Source of the DNA: Microbacterium sp. BLY
Lineage (GTDB): Bacteria; Actinomycetota; Actinomycetes; Actinomycetales; Microbacteriaceae
Direction of reading: 5' to 3'
DNA length: 64,000 bases
NCBI RefSeq assembly: GCF_017939615.1
Contig: NZ_JAGKSR010000001.1
Coordinates: forward strand, 1,798,001-1,862,000
The position numbers and the translations under genes were made by a program. How positions within the stretch are numbered: position 1 is the stretch's first letter; each line of letters opens with the position of its first letter. The notes below the pieces were generated by a model, which worked only from the letters and a program-made list of their open reading frames with translations, had not been told where the DNA came from and did not search any database. Positions 8,548 to 16,657 of the stretch are shown here, in pieces.

Positions 8548-9438
8548 ATGAGCGCGACGACCGCGACCGTCGATCTCGGCAAGTCCCGTTGCCGGCTCGT
8601 GGTGCACGGCCCTGCCGCCGCCTCGCGCTCCGGCGTCGGAGCCCCCGGGCTCGCCGCCGCCGGGGGAGTGGACGCCGCGCTCGCGGCGATCCTTCCGCTG
8701 CTCGACGGCGTCGAGCGCGTCGACGCCCTCGGGGTCGGCGCGGCCGGCGCCTGGTTCGCGCCGGAGTCGGCGGCGGCCCTCGCGACCGCGCTCGCATCGC
8801 GGACCGGCGCGCGCGTCGCCGTCGCCTCCGACGTCGTCACCGCCCACGTCGGCGCACTCGCGGGCGACACCGGCGTGCTCCTCATCGCCGGGACCGGCGC
8901 GGTGGCCCTGGGCGTCGACGCCGAGGGCGCACGCCTCGTCGACGGCTGGGGACCCGAACTGGGCGACCTCGGCAGCGGCTCCTGGCTCGGGCGTGAGGCG
9001 CTGCGCGCGATCCTCCGCGCCGCCGACGGGCTCGCCGGCCCGACGGCCCTCACCACCGCCCTCGCCGAACCGGTGGGGACCCCGGCGGACGTGCAGGCCT
9101 GGCTCGCCGCCGACTGCGCGCTCGCCCGTCGCCTGGCGACCCTCGCCCCCCTCGTGCTCGCGGCGGCCGAGGCCGGCGACGCCGCGGCCTCCGCCATCGT
9201 CGCCGAGGCCGTCCGCCTGCTCGCGACGACGGCGACTGCGGCCTCCGACTCGACCGTCGACGTCGCCCTCCACGGCGGCCTCACCGACCACCCCGGGTTC
9301 CGTCGCACCCTCGCCCAGGCGCTAGAGACGCGCGGTCGCCGTATCGTCCCCGCGCGGGGCGACGCCATGGACGGCGCCCTGCTGCTCACCCGCCGCCTCG
9401 ATCTCCCCCACGAAAGGTTCGTGCACCGTGCCGAATGA
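8548..9438 (+). CDS. N-acetylglucosamine kinase-like BadF/BadG-type ATPase
   Basis: 296-residue sugar kinase of the acetate/sugar kinase/Hsp70 fold, likely phosphorylating N-acetylglucosamine or N-acetylmuramic acid. The N-terminal phosphate-1 motif is ATVDLGKSRCRL; phosphate-2 is LLIAGTGAVALG (about 111-122); GWGPELGDLGSGSWLGREAL follows, typical of GlcNAc kinase. The ATG at 8548 has GAGGAG upstream. It overlaps murQ by 11 nt and is divergent from the RpiR gene, forming a cell-wall amino-sugar recycling unit. Somewhat shorter than the usual 300-330 residues but intact. Confidence 0.88.
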   Translation: MSATTATVDLGKSRCRLVVHGPAAASRSGVGAPGLAAAGGVDAALAAILPLLDGVERVDALGVGAAGAWFAPESAAALATALASRTGARVAVASDVVTAHVGALAGDTGVLLIAGTGAVALGVDAEGARLVDGWGPELGDLGSGSWLGREALRAILRAADGLAGPTALTTALAEPVGTPADVQAWLAADCALARRLATLAPLVLAAAEAGDAAASAIVAEAVRLLATTATAASDSTVDVALHGGLTDHPGFRRTLAQALETRGRRIVPARGDAMDGALLLTRRLDLPHERFVHRAE

Positions 9439-10360
9439 CGCCCGTCTCACCACCCTCCTCGCCGAGCTCGCGGGCCTCGACACCGAGGCCTCCACGACCG
9501 AGCGGGGCGACCTCGACCTGCTGAGCACGACCGAGCTGGTGCAGCGCATGAACGCCGAGGATCGCCGGGTGCCCGAGGCGGTCGCGGGGCGGACCGCGGA
9601 GATCGCGGCGGCCGTCGACGGCATCACCGCGCGGTTCCGCCGCGGCGGGCGTCTCATCTACATCGGCGCGGGGACGGCGGGGCGCATCGGCGTGCTCGAC
9701 GCGAGCGAGTGCCCGCCCACCTTCGGTACCGACCCGTCGATGGTCGTCGGGCTCATCGCCGGCGGGGAGACGGCCATCCGCTCGGCGGTGGAGAACGCCG
9801 AGGACGACGACGAGGCGGCCGCCGTCGCTCTGCGCGACCTCGAGCTCAGCGAGCGGGACACCGTCGTGGGCATCTCCGCGTCGGGGCGCACGCCCTACGT
9901 CATCGGCGGTCTGCGGTACGCGCGGGGTATCGGCGCGTTCACGGTCGCGATCGCGTCGAACGCGGGCTCGGCGATCGGTGCGGAGGCCGAGGTCGCGATC
10001 GAGGTGGTCACCGGGCCGGAGTTCGTCTCCGGATCGACGCGACTGAAGTCCGGCACGGCGCAGAAGCTCGTCGTGAACATGCTCACGACGCTGTCCATGA
10101 TCAAGCTGGGCAAGACGTATCGCGGGGTCATGGTCGACCTGCTGGCCACGAACGAGAAGCTGCACGCCCGCTCGATCCGCACGGTGTCGCAGCTCGCCGG
10201 CGTGGGCGTCGACGAGGCGTCCGCGGCGCTGCGCGAGGCCGACGGCTCGGTCAAGCTCGCGCTGCTCCTGCTCGCGACCGGAGCGAACGCCGACGAGGCG
10301 GCGTCCGCGCTGGCCGCGGCCGACGGGATCCTCCGGGACGCGATCGCCGCCCTCGCCTGA
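9428..10360 (+). CDS. murQ: N-acetylmuramic acid 6-phosphate etherase
   Basis: 310-residue lyase that splits the lactyl ether of MurNAc-6-phosphate, giving GlcNAc-6-phosphate and D-lactate, in the cytoplasm during peptidoglycan recycling. SIS domain with the GRLIYIGAGTAGRIGVLDAS motif (about residues 74-93), ECPPTFGT, and SGRTPYVIGGL; GPEFVSGSTRLKSGTAQK is the strongly conserved MurQ segment. The length matches the family (about 300). Starts at a GTG inside the end of the kinase gene (11-nt overlap), so it is translationally coupled. Confidence 0.96.
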   Translation: MPNDARLTTLLAELAGLDTEASTTERGDLDLLSTTELVQRMNAEDRRVPEAVAGRTAEIAAAVDGITARFRRGGRLIYIGAGTAGRIGVLDASECPPTFGTDPSMVVGLIAGGETAIRSAVENAEDDDEAAAVALRDLELSERDTVVGISASGRTPYVIGGLRYARGIGAFTVAIASNAGSAIGAEAEVAIEVVTGPEFVSGSTRLKSGTAQKLVVNMLTTLSMIKLGKTYRGVMVDLLATNEKLHARSIRTVSQLAGVGVDEASAALREADGSVKLALLLLATGANADEAASALAAADGILRDAIAALA

Positions 10361-10379
10361 GCCGGTCCCGCGCGGTGCG

Positions 10380-10428
10380 GGGTGCGAAACGCTCCTGAGG
10401 AGTGCGGGCGGGGCGCCTTTTCGCACCC
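10380..10428. terminator. Compound hairpin downstream of murQ
   Basis: A 10-bp perfect inverted repeat (10380-10389 / 10419-10428, GGGTGCGAAA and its complement) encloses a second small palindrome CTCC-TGA-GGAG at 10393-10403. It follows the murQ stop and probably ends transcription. Confidence 0.5.
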
Positions 10429-10444
10429 GCGACGGCTCGGCCGC

Positions 10445-10450
10445 TAGCGT
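10445..10450 (+). promoter_or_regulatory. -10 hexamer of leaderless promoter (SDR gene)
   Basis: TAGCGT ends 7 nt before the ATG at 10457. Confidence 0.5.
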
Positions 10451-10456
10451 GAGGGC

Positions 10457-11119
10457 ATGCCTCTCGCACTCGTCACCGGCGCCGCGCGCGCCAACAGCAT
10501 CGCCGCCGGCATCGTCCCGCGGCTCCGTGCCGACGGCTGGACCGTCGTCACCAGCGACCTCGACGACGCCGATCACCCCGCCGATCTCGCCACCGCGGAG
10601 GGACCGGAGCGCCTGATCGCCGAGGTCGCGGACGCGCACGGCCCGATCTCCGCGCTCGTCCTCAGCCACGCGCACGACGTCGAGTCCGGCGTGCTCGACA
10701 CCACGGCGGAGAGCTTCGACCGGCACGTCGCCGTGAACGCGCGGGCGAGCCTGCTCCTCATCGCGGCGTTCGCCCGGCAGGCCGAGTCGGGCGGCGCCAT
10801 CGTGGCCCTCACGAGCGATCACGTGACCGGGAACCTGCCGTACGGGGCGTCCAAGGGGGCGCTCGACCGGCTGGTCATCTCCGCCGCGCGCGAGCTCGGC
10901 CCGCGCGGCATCTCCGCCAACGTCCTGAACCCCGGGCCCATCGACACCGGGTGGATGGATGACGAGACCCGCCTCGGCCTCGCCGGCATGACGCCGCTCG
11001 GGCGTCTCGGCACCCCCGGCGACATCGCCGCCGTCGTCTCGTTCCTCCTCTCGGAGGAGGGGCGCTGGATCTCCGGGCAGCTCCTCCAGGCCGACGGGGC
11101 CTTCTCCGCGCGCTACTGA
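10457..11119 (+). CDS. SDR family oxidoreductase
   Basis: 220-residue short-chain dehydrogenase/reductase. The N-terminal nucleotide-binding segment is ALVTGAARANSIAAGI, which departs from the classical TGxxxGxG; the catalytic pair is seen in YGASKGALDRL (YxxxK, about residues 130-140), followed by NVLNPGPIDTGWMDDE and the C-terminal ISGQLLQADGAFSARY, typical of 3-oxoacyl-ACP-reductase-like SDRs. ATG at 10457, leaderless. It is transcribed alone, convergent with the copper amine oxidase gene 28 nt away. Substrate unknown. Confidence 0.88.
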   Translation: MPLALVTGAARANSIAAGIVPRLRADGWTVVTSDLDDADHPADLATAEGPERLIAEVADAHGPISALVLSHAHDVESGVLDTTAESFDRHVAVNARASLLLIAAFARQAESGGAIVALTSDHVTGNLPYGASKGALDRLVISAARELGPRGISANVLNPGPIDTGWMDDETRLGLAGMTPLGRLGTPGDIAAVVSFLLSEEGRWISGQLLQADGAFSARY

Positions 11120-11147
11120 TCGCGCGGCGGAGCGGCCCCGGGGGCGC

Positions 11148-13136
11148 TCAGTGGGCGCACCCGCAGGAGTCGCCGCCGCAGCAGGAGGCCGTCGCGGTCG
11201 CTCCGCCGTGCGCCTGCGACGACTCCGGCACGTCCATGGCCGGGTTCTGGTCGAGGAAGCCGGAGGGCTTGAACCAGAAACCCGCGTAGTCCACGGGCAT
11301 GATCGGCCAGTCCTCCGGGCGGGGGAAGTGCGTGAGTCCGAAGGTGTGCCACAGCACCATGTCCTCGCCGTCGATCCGGCGGTCGCCGGCGGTGTACTCC
11401 GGGAGCCCGGCGCCGCCCTGGTGCGCGTTCGGGTAGCGTCCCGCGGGCCAGAGCTGGCCGTGCTCATACCGCGTCGCCCAGAGGTGCTTGGTGGCGAAGG
11501 CCGCGCGCGCGGCGACGGAGGAGGCCGGGTCGGCCATCAGGAGGGCGGTGGGCTCCGGCACGAGGTGATAGGCGGTCGGGCGGCCGACGTGGTTCGTCCG
11601 CGAGGCGCTCTGCACCTCCCACACCCGGGCGGCGGACGAGTCGGCCTCGCGCCGCGCGGCGTGCTCGGTCTCCAGCACCGTCTCCGACCAGGTGAACGCG
11701 TTGCCGAACGGGTTGTCCGGCCCCATCGGCACCCGCTGCGCGTCCACCTCCACGAGGCGGTTGTCCTGGCCGTCGATCGCGACGTCGAGTCGGGCGCAGA
11801 ACAGGTGCTGGTGGACCGGGGCGAAGACGCCGGGGGCGAGTTCGGTGGCGTGCTTCTGGCGGACGCCCGGCTCTCCGGCCCCGGCAAACACGATGCCGGT
11901 GGCCTTGGCGACGACCTCGATCGAGCCGTCCAGACCGAAGTTCCAGTAGAAGCCGTAGTCGTAGTTGCCGATCGTGGAGAAGTACGAGACGACGAAGCGC
12001 CGCGACCGCCGCACGTCGGACCGTCCGGAGAGGTCGGTGTGCTTCCAGAGGATGCCGAAGTCCTCCTCGTGCATGCAGATCACGTTCGGGATACGCACCG
12101 GGTGGCCGTGGTCGTCGGCGACATACCCGTCGAGATACCGGATCACGCCGAGGCAGTCGCACCCGAGTTCCAGGTGGTTGGCGTTCTTGCCGAGGAGGTA
12201 CTCACCGGCGTCGAAGTAGCTGATCCAGAAGCGACCGGGGGCGGTGTCACCGTAGGGGACGACCATCTCCGGCACGCTCGCCCGGTGCAGCACGGAGCGC
12301 CCCTGGAAAGACACGTCGTGCAGCACGAGGCCCTCCCGGGCGTTGAAGCCCACGCGCATCGACCAGCCCTCCCACTCGACGAGCGATCCGGACACGGCGA
12401 AGCTCGGTCCTTCCGGCTGCGTGATCTCGATCGGCTTCAGCGTCGTCCGTGCCGCGCCCTGCACTTCCGGGTAGTAGTTGCCGTGCCCGGCGGGCACTCC
12501 GACGTCGCCCTCGTCCTCGACGCGGATCACGCTGTTCGTCGTGAGATCGATGTGGACGATCAGCCCCTCGACGGGGTGGGCCCACGGAGAGTCCCGCTCG
12601 CCGTAGCGGAGGAACGTGAGGGATCGGATCACGCGGCGGCCCACCTCGTCGGCCCGACCGGTGTACCCCGGGGCCAGGGGGGAGCAGAAGGCGAGGGCCA
12701 TGTGGTCCGCCAGGCCCCGGCGGCGCATGGCGGCCTGCCATTCCGGGGACGTCTTGGCGATGGCCTCGGCCCGCTCGTACTCCTCGAAGAGGTACTGCGG
12801 CTGTCCGTAGGGCGGGGCGTCGTTCGGCACCCGCTCCTGGCGCACGACCTCGCCGCGGGTGATCGAGACGATCACCTCGGTCGCGACGCCGGTGGCCGTG
12901 TCGAGCAGCGTCACGTCCACCCGGCGGTCGATGGGGGAGCCGGGGCGCCAGGCCGCGAGCTCCTCCTTCGTGGCTTCATCGGGGAGCAGCATCGGCACGC
13001 GGGTGGTCGCCGTCAGCAGGCCGGCCGCGTCGAGCACGGCGCGGGCGGCGGCGATCTCGGCGCCGGTGAGCGGGTCGAGCGGATGCGGGGCGGCGATGGG
13101 CTCGAGGGAGACGGACTGCGGGGAGTGCGGGGACAT
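11148..13136 (-). CDS. Copper-containing primary amine oxidase (TPQ enzyme)
   Basis: 662-residue quinoprotein that oxidises a primary amine to an aldehyde, ammonia and hydrogen peroxide. The topaquinone precursor Tyr lies in GNYDYGFYWNFG (about residue 385); VHQHLFCARLD supplies two copper His residues and the segment near LWHTFGLTHFPRPEDWPIMP the third. FDAGEYLLGKNAN contains the usual catalytic Asp. The C-terminus ends in a Cys/Gly-rich tail (SCCGGDSCGCAH) beyond the catalytic fold. Histamine, phenethylamine or tyramine are usual substrates of actinobacterial relatives. Downstream of a TetR gene on the same strand, with a palindrome in its promoter. Confidence 0.95.
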   Translation of the reverse strand: MSPHSPQSVSLEPIAAPHPLDPLTGAEIAAARAVLDAAGLLTATTRVPMLLPDEATKEELAAWRPGSPIDRRVDVTLLDTATGVATEVIVSITRGEVVRQERVPNDAPPYGQPQYLFEEYERAEAIAKTSPEWQAAMRRRGLADHMALAFCSPLAPGYTGRADEVGRRVIRSLTFLRYGERDSPWAHPVEGLIVHIDLTTNSVIRVEDEGDVGVPAGHGNYYPEVQGAARTTLKPIEITQPEGPSFAVSGSLVEWEGWSMRVGFNAREGLVLHDVSFQGRSVLHRASVPEMVVPYGDTAPGRFWISYFDAGEYLLGKNANHLELGCDCLGVIRYLDGYVADDHGHPVRIPNVICMHEEDFGILWKHTDLSGRSDVRRSRRFVVSYFSTIGNYDYGFYWNFGLDGSIEVVAKATGIVFAGAGEPGVRQKHATELAPGVFAPVHQHLFCARLDVAIDGQDNRLVEVDAQRVPMGPDNPFGNAFTWSETVLETEHAARREADSSAARVWEVQSASRTNHVGRPTAYHLVPEPTALLMADPASSVAARAAFATKHLWATRYEHGQLWPAGRYPNAHQGGAGLPEYTAGDRRIDGEDMVLWHTFGLTHFPRPEDWPIMPVDYAGFWFKPSGFLDQNPAMDVPESSQAHGGATATASCCGGDSCGCAH

Positions 13137-13146
13137 CGTTGACCTC

Positions 13147-13152
13147 ACTATT
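13147..13152 (-). promoter_or_regulatory. Probable -10 of the amine oxidase gene
   Basis: AATAGT on the minus strand, placing the transcription start about 4 nt before the ATG at 13136. Confidence 0.35.
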
Positions 13153-13155
13153 TTC

Positions 13156-13167
13156 GAGCAACTGCTC
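13156..13167. promoter_or_regulatory. Putative TetR operator
   Basis: Perfect 12-bp palindrome GAGCA-AC-TGCTC just upstream of the probable -10 box of the amine oxidase gene. The adjacent TetR-family gene encodes the obvious candidate ligand-responsive repressor. Confidence 0.45.
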
Positions 13168-13239
13168 AAGAAACGGGTTGGCACGATGATACGGCCGGGC
13201 CTGTGCAGGCACAACCGTTTCCGGACGGCGACGTCGGGC

Positions 13240-13824
13240 TCAGCGGCGCCAGGGGGCGAGGATGCCGTCGAGCACGGCGAGGTGCGCCGCGGGCGGCTGG
13301 GGCTCGGTGACCTCCACGACCTGCTGGCCGTACGTGATCGACCGCAGGAGGGCGAGGAGGTCGCCGGTGGGTGTCTCCGGCCGCAGCTCCCCGTCGGTCA
13401 CCGCCTCCTCCAGGGCGTCGCGGATGCGGTCCTGCCACGTCGCGAGGGTCGGCGCCCCGGCGTCGGGCGTCGGCGCGAGGGTGGCCAGACGGCCCCAGAA
13501 CCCGACGACGACGCGGGCCTCGGCGCGGGTGCGCTCGTCCACCGGGAGCACCTCGCGCATGAGGGCCTCGAGCCGGGGGAGACCGCGGAGGCCGTCGGTC
13601 GCCGCCGTGATGCGCTCGTCGGTGCGGCGGGTGACCTCGGCCGCGGCGGCGCGCACCACGTCGTCGAAACCGTCGAAGTAGTGCCAGAGGGCGCCGGTCG
13701 CGATGCCGAGCTCCTTCGCGACCGCGCGGGAGGACACGCTCTCATGGCCGTCCCGCGCGGCGACGGCGAGCAGCGCGTCGGCGATCTGCCGGCGGCGCTC
13801 ATCATGATCGACGATGCGGGGCAC
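13240..13824 (-). CDS. TetR family transcriptional regulator
   Basis: 194-residue repressor. N-terminal TetR HTH: DHDERRRQIADALLAVAARD, SSRAVAKELGIATGALWHYF at about residues 33-52, then an all-helical ligand-binding domain. The GTG at 13824 is preferred over the ATG at 13842 because CACAAT ends 7 nt before it (leaderless start). It is upstream of, and on the same strand as, the copper amine oxidase gene, which it probably represses until an amine or aldehyde binds; it is divergent from gapB. The inducer is not predictable. Confidence 0.88.
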   Translation of the reverse strand: MPRIVDHDERRRQIADALLAVAARDGHESVSSRAVAKELGIATGALWHYFDGFDDVVRAAAAEVTRRTDERITAATDGLRGLPRLEALMREVLPVDERTRAEARVVVGFWGRLATLAPTPDAGAPTLATWQDRIRDALEEAVTDGELRPETPTGDLLALLRSITYGQQVVEVTEPQPPAAHLAVLDGILAPWRR

Positions 13825-13830
13825 CCGCTC

Positions 13831-13836
13831 ATTGTG
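13831..13836 (-). promoter_or_regulatory. -10 hexamer of leaderless promoter (TetR gene)
   Basis: CACAAT on the minus strand ends 7 nt before the GTG at 13824 and decides that start. Confidence 0.45.
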
Positions 13837-13891
13837 GCGCATCCGGTGCGCCCGGCCGTGACGGCGATTCGGCGGGCCGTTCCGCGGCTTG

Positions 13892-13897
13892 TACGCT
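13892..13897 (+). promoter_or_regulatory. -10 hexamer of gap promoter
   Basis: TACGCT predicts transcription from about 13904, giving a roughly 70-nt leader before the gap ATG at 13976. Confidence 0.45.
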
Positions 13898-13975
13898 GGA
13901 GGCATCCCCCGATCACCCCGGCAACCTCGCGCGCGCCGGCGACCTCGGCGCGCGCTCACACATGCAAGGACGCAG

Positions 13976-15418
13976 ATGAACGATTCCGCGGCACACCGCG
14001 ACGGCTGGACAGCGAGCGAAGAACTGGCGGAGCGGATGATCCCGCTCGTCGGGGCTCTCAAGCGCGAGCGCGACGTGGTCACCTCGCTGCACGGCCACCG
14101 CCTGCTCGGGCTCTCTGCCACCGGGCTCGTCGAGGTGCACGAGCGGGTGGCCCAGCTCGGGCACGAGCGTCTGGATGTGGCGGACAGCCTGGCGGTGCTC
14201 GAGGGCATCCACGCCCTCGCTCCCGGCGCGTCGTCGATCGACGTGGCGCGCCTCGTCGAAGGGCACGCGGCGAGCGGCCGCCCGCTTGAGGAGTACCTCG
14301 CCGACGTCCTCGCTCCGGCCGTGGGGGCCGTCGCCGCTGATCCGACCGACGTCGTGCTCTACGGCTTCGGGCGGATCGGACGCCTGCTCGCCCGCATCCT
14401 CATCGCGCACACCGGCGGAGGCAGCGGTCTGCGGCTCCGCGCGATCGTCGTGCGCCGCGGCTCCGAGAACGACCTCGTCAAGCGGGCGTCGCTGCTGCAG
14501 CGCGACTCCGTGCACGGCCGCTTCGCGGGCTCGGTCACGGTGGACGATGACGCCGAGCAGATCATCGCCAACGGCACGCGCATCCAGGTCATCTACTCCG
14601 ATGACCCCGCGGCGGTCGACTACACCGCCTACGGCATCGACGACGCGATCGTCGTCGACAACACCGGCCGCTGGCGCGACGAGGCGGGGCTCTCGCAGCA
14701 CCTCCGCGCGAAGGGCGTCGCCCGGGTGCTGCTCACCGCCCCGGGCAAGGGGACGCTGAAGAACATCGTCCAGGGCATCAACGACGACACGATCACCGAT
14801 GAGGACCGCATCGTGTCGGCGGCGTCCTGCACGACGAACGCCATCACCCCGGTGCTCGCCGCGATCGACGAGGCCTACGGTGTCGTCAAGGGGCACGTCG
14901 AGACGGTGCACTCGTTCACGAACGACCAGAACCTCATCGACAACTTCCACAAGGGTGACCGCCGCGGCCGCTCCGCCGTGCTGAACATGGTCATCACCGA
15001 GACCGGGGCGGCGAAGGCCGTGGCCAAGGCCCTGCCGCAGCTCGAGGGGCGGCTCACGGGCAGCGCGATCCGCGTCCCCACGCCGGACGTCTCGCTCGCC
15101 GTGCTGCACCTCACGCTGGAGCGCCCCGCGACCAAGGAGCAGGTCAACGACTACCTGCGCCGCGTCTCGCTGCACTCGAAGCTCCGCCAGCAGATCGACT
15201 ACGTGGAGAGCCCCGAGGTGGTCTCGACGGACTTCGTCGGCTCCCACCGCGCCGGCATCGTCGACGGTCTGGCCACCATCGCCGACGAGAACACGCTCAT
15301 CCTCTACGTCTGGTACGACAACGAGTTCGGGTACTCCTGCCAGGTGATCCGGGTGCTGGAGACCATGGCTGGTTCGCACCCCGTCGTCCTCCCTCCCCGC
15401 CGCGAGGTCACCCTCTAA
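13976..15418 (+). CDS. gapB: Glyceraldehyde-3-phosphate dehydrogenase, long GapB-type
   Basis: 480-residue enzyme interconverting glyceraldehyde-3-phosphate and 1,3-bisphosphoglycerate. After a roughly 125-residue N-terminal extension comes the Rossmann motif VVLYGFGRIGRLLARI, then the active-site Cys in SAASCTTNAITPVL (about residues 280-293), and the C-terminal WYDNEFGYSCQVIRVLE. Classical Gap proteins are about 335 residues; the length and extension match the second Gap (GapB, 480 residues) of Corynebacterium, which works in gluconeogenesis. The neighbours pckG and a RamB-like regulator support that direction. Confidence 0.92.
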   Translation: MNDSAAHRDGWTASEELAERMIPLVGALKRERDVVTSLHGHRLLGLSATGLVEVHERVAQLGHERLDVADSLAVLEGIHALAPGASSIDVARLVEGHAASGRPLEEYLADVLAPAVGAVAADPTDVVLYGFGRIGRLLARILIAHTGGGSGLRLRAIVVRRGSENDLVKRASLLQRDSVHGRFAGSVTVDDDAEQIIANGTRIQVIYSDDPAAVDYTAYGIDDAIVVDNTGRWRDEAGLSQHLRAKGVARVLLTAPGKGTLKNIVQGINDDTITDEDRIVSAASCTTNAITPVLAAIDEAYGVVKGHVETVHSFTNDQNLIDNFHKGDRRGRSAVLNMVITETGAAKAVAKALPQLEGRLTGSAIRVPTPDVSLAVLHLTLERPATKEQVNDYLRRVSLHSKLRQQIDYVESPEVVSTDFVGSHRAGIVDGLATIADENTLILYVWYDNEFGYSCQVIRVLETMAGSHPVVLPPRREVTL

Positions 15419-15426
15419 CCCCCCGT

Positions 15427-15504
15427 CGACCCACCCCTTTCCGCGCGCCCCGGCCCCTTGCGTCCGCACGTAACGGGCCGGGGCGCACGCATGGGGGTGG
15501 GTCG
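15427..15504. repeat. 78-bp imperfect-palindrome repeat, copy A
   Basis: An 11-bp outer stem (CGACCCACCCC / GGGGTGGGTCG) and a 12-bp inner stem (15445-15456 / 15475-15486) form a long GC-rich hairpin. Copy B (16573-16650) has exactly the same length and the same outer arms; copy C is at 31553-31630. It lies in the gap after gapB and may also terminate its transcription. Confidence 0.75.
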
Positions 15505-15520
15505 CGGCATGATGAGGGGC

Positions 15521-16564
15521 ATGAAGACCTCACAGTGGCGGGAGGAGCGGCTGCGGTTCCAGGGACTCACCGCGCCGGAGGCGGACGTCACGGGCGCGGC
15601 GGCACGGCTGCTCGCGGTGCAGAGTCAGGACTTCACGGCCGGACGGTGGGCGCTGGCCGCGCGGACGAAGGGCGACGTGCACCTCCGCGACGTCGATGCC
15701 GCGTTCGACCGCGGCGACCTCGTCCGTGCCTGGACGATGCGCGGCACGCTGCACACGATCCCCGCGCGTGATCTCGGCTGGGTGCTCGAGGTCACGGCCG
15801 CACGACAGCAGCAGCAGGCGGCCTCCCGTCAGCGGCAGCTCGGCATCGATGACGCCATGGTCGACGCGGTCGTCCGGGCGCTCACCCCGCGGCTCCGTGA
15901 CGGCGGCCTCACCCGGAGCGAGATCTTCGGGGTGCTGGAGGAGATCGGTATCGACCCCTCGGGGCAGCGCGGCGTCCACCTGCTGTTCGCGCTGACGGTC
16001 TCCGGTGTCGTCGTGCAGGGGCCGGTCGTGGCGCGGGAGGGCATCACCCGGGAGCAGCGCTTCGTGCTCGCGGCCGCCCACATCCGCGACCACGCCCGCC
16101 CGGAGGATCCGCTGGCGGAGCTCTTCGTCCGCTACATCGAGGGACACGGGCCCGCGCGGGTGACGGACTTCGCGTGGTGGTCCGGTCTCCCGCTCGGGCG
16201 GTCCCGCGAGGCGGCGGAACGGGCGGCGGCACGGATGTCCGAGATCGAGGACGGCGTCTTCGTCGGCCGCACCCCGCCCCGGCGCGCGGCGAAGAGGGCG
16301 TCCGTCTTCGCCCTCGGGGCCTTCGACGAGTACTACATCTCCTACGCCGACCGCACCGTCGTGTGCGCTCCGGACCACCTCGCCGCCGTCGGGCCGGGGA
16401 AGAACGGCATGGTCCGCGCGACGCTCGTGGAGCACGGTCGCGTGATCGGCTGCTGGACCCACGCCGCCGCCGCGCACACCGCCCCTCCGACTCTCTTCAC
16501 CCCGCCTGAGGATTCCGCCGCCGTGACCGCCGCTCTCGCCCGCTTCGCCGCATTCATCGCTTGA
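15521..16564 (+). CDS. Winged-helix DNA-binding protein, AlkZ-like (HTH_42 family)
   Basis: 347-residue protein of the winged-helix family that includes the DNA glycosylase AlkZ. WREERLRFQGLTAP and LLAVQSQDFTAGRWALAART near the N-terminus, RAWTMRGTLHTIPARDLGWV (about residues 71-90) and FDEYYISYADRT near residue 270 are the family landmarks. AlkZ members excise interstrand cross-links; this function is inferred only. ATG at 15521, 8 nt after a CATGAT box. The gene is bracketed by two direct-oriented copies of a 78-bp hairpin repeat. Confidence 0.85.
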   Translation: MKTSQWREERLRFQGLTAPEADVTGAAARLLAVQSQDFTAGRWALAARTKGDVHLRDVDAAFDRGDLVRAWTMRGTLHTIPARDLGWVLEVTAARQQQQAASRQRQLGIDDAMVDAVVRALTPRLRDGGLTRSEIFGVLEEIGIDPSGQRGVHLLFALTVSGVVVQGPVVAREGITREQRFVLAAAHIRDHARPEDPLAELFVRYIEGHGPARVTDFAWWSGLPLGRSREAAERAAARMSEIEDGVFVGRTPPRRAAKRASVFALGAFDEYYISYADRTVVCAPDHLAAVGPGKNGMVRATLVEHGRVIGCWTHAAAAHTAPPTLFTPPEDSAAVTAALARFAAFIA

Positions 16565-16572
16565 CCCCGCGT

Positions 16573-16650
16573 CGACCCACCCCTTTTCGTTCCTCCCGGC
16601 CCCCTGCGACCGTCCGCAACGGGGTGGGGCGCACGCAAGGGGGTGGGTCG
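16573..16650. repeat. 78-bp imperfect-palindrome repeat, copy B
   Basis: Same length, same orientation and same 11-bp outer arms as copy A; by eye roughly four fifths of positions agree. The inner stem is less perfect. It lies between the AlkZ-like gene and the convergent RamB-like gene and may act as a bidirectional terminator. Confidence 0.75.
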
Positions 16651-16657
16651 GCAGAGG

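Noticed and set aside
15512..15520. ATG at 15512 as start of the AlkZ-like gene
   Set aside because: It overlaps the -10-like CATGAT and lacks a ribosome site; the ATG at 15521 fits the leaderless spacing better.
15427..16650. A composite transposon formed by the 78-bp repeats
   Set aside because: The enclosed gene is not a transposase, there are no target-site duplications that I can see, and the repeats are direct and GC-rich hairpins.
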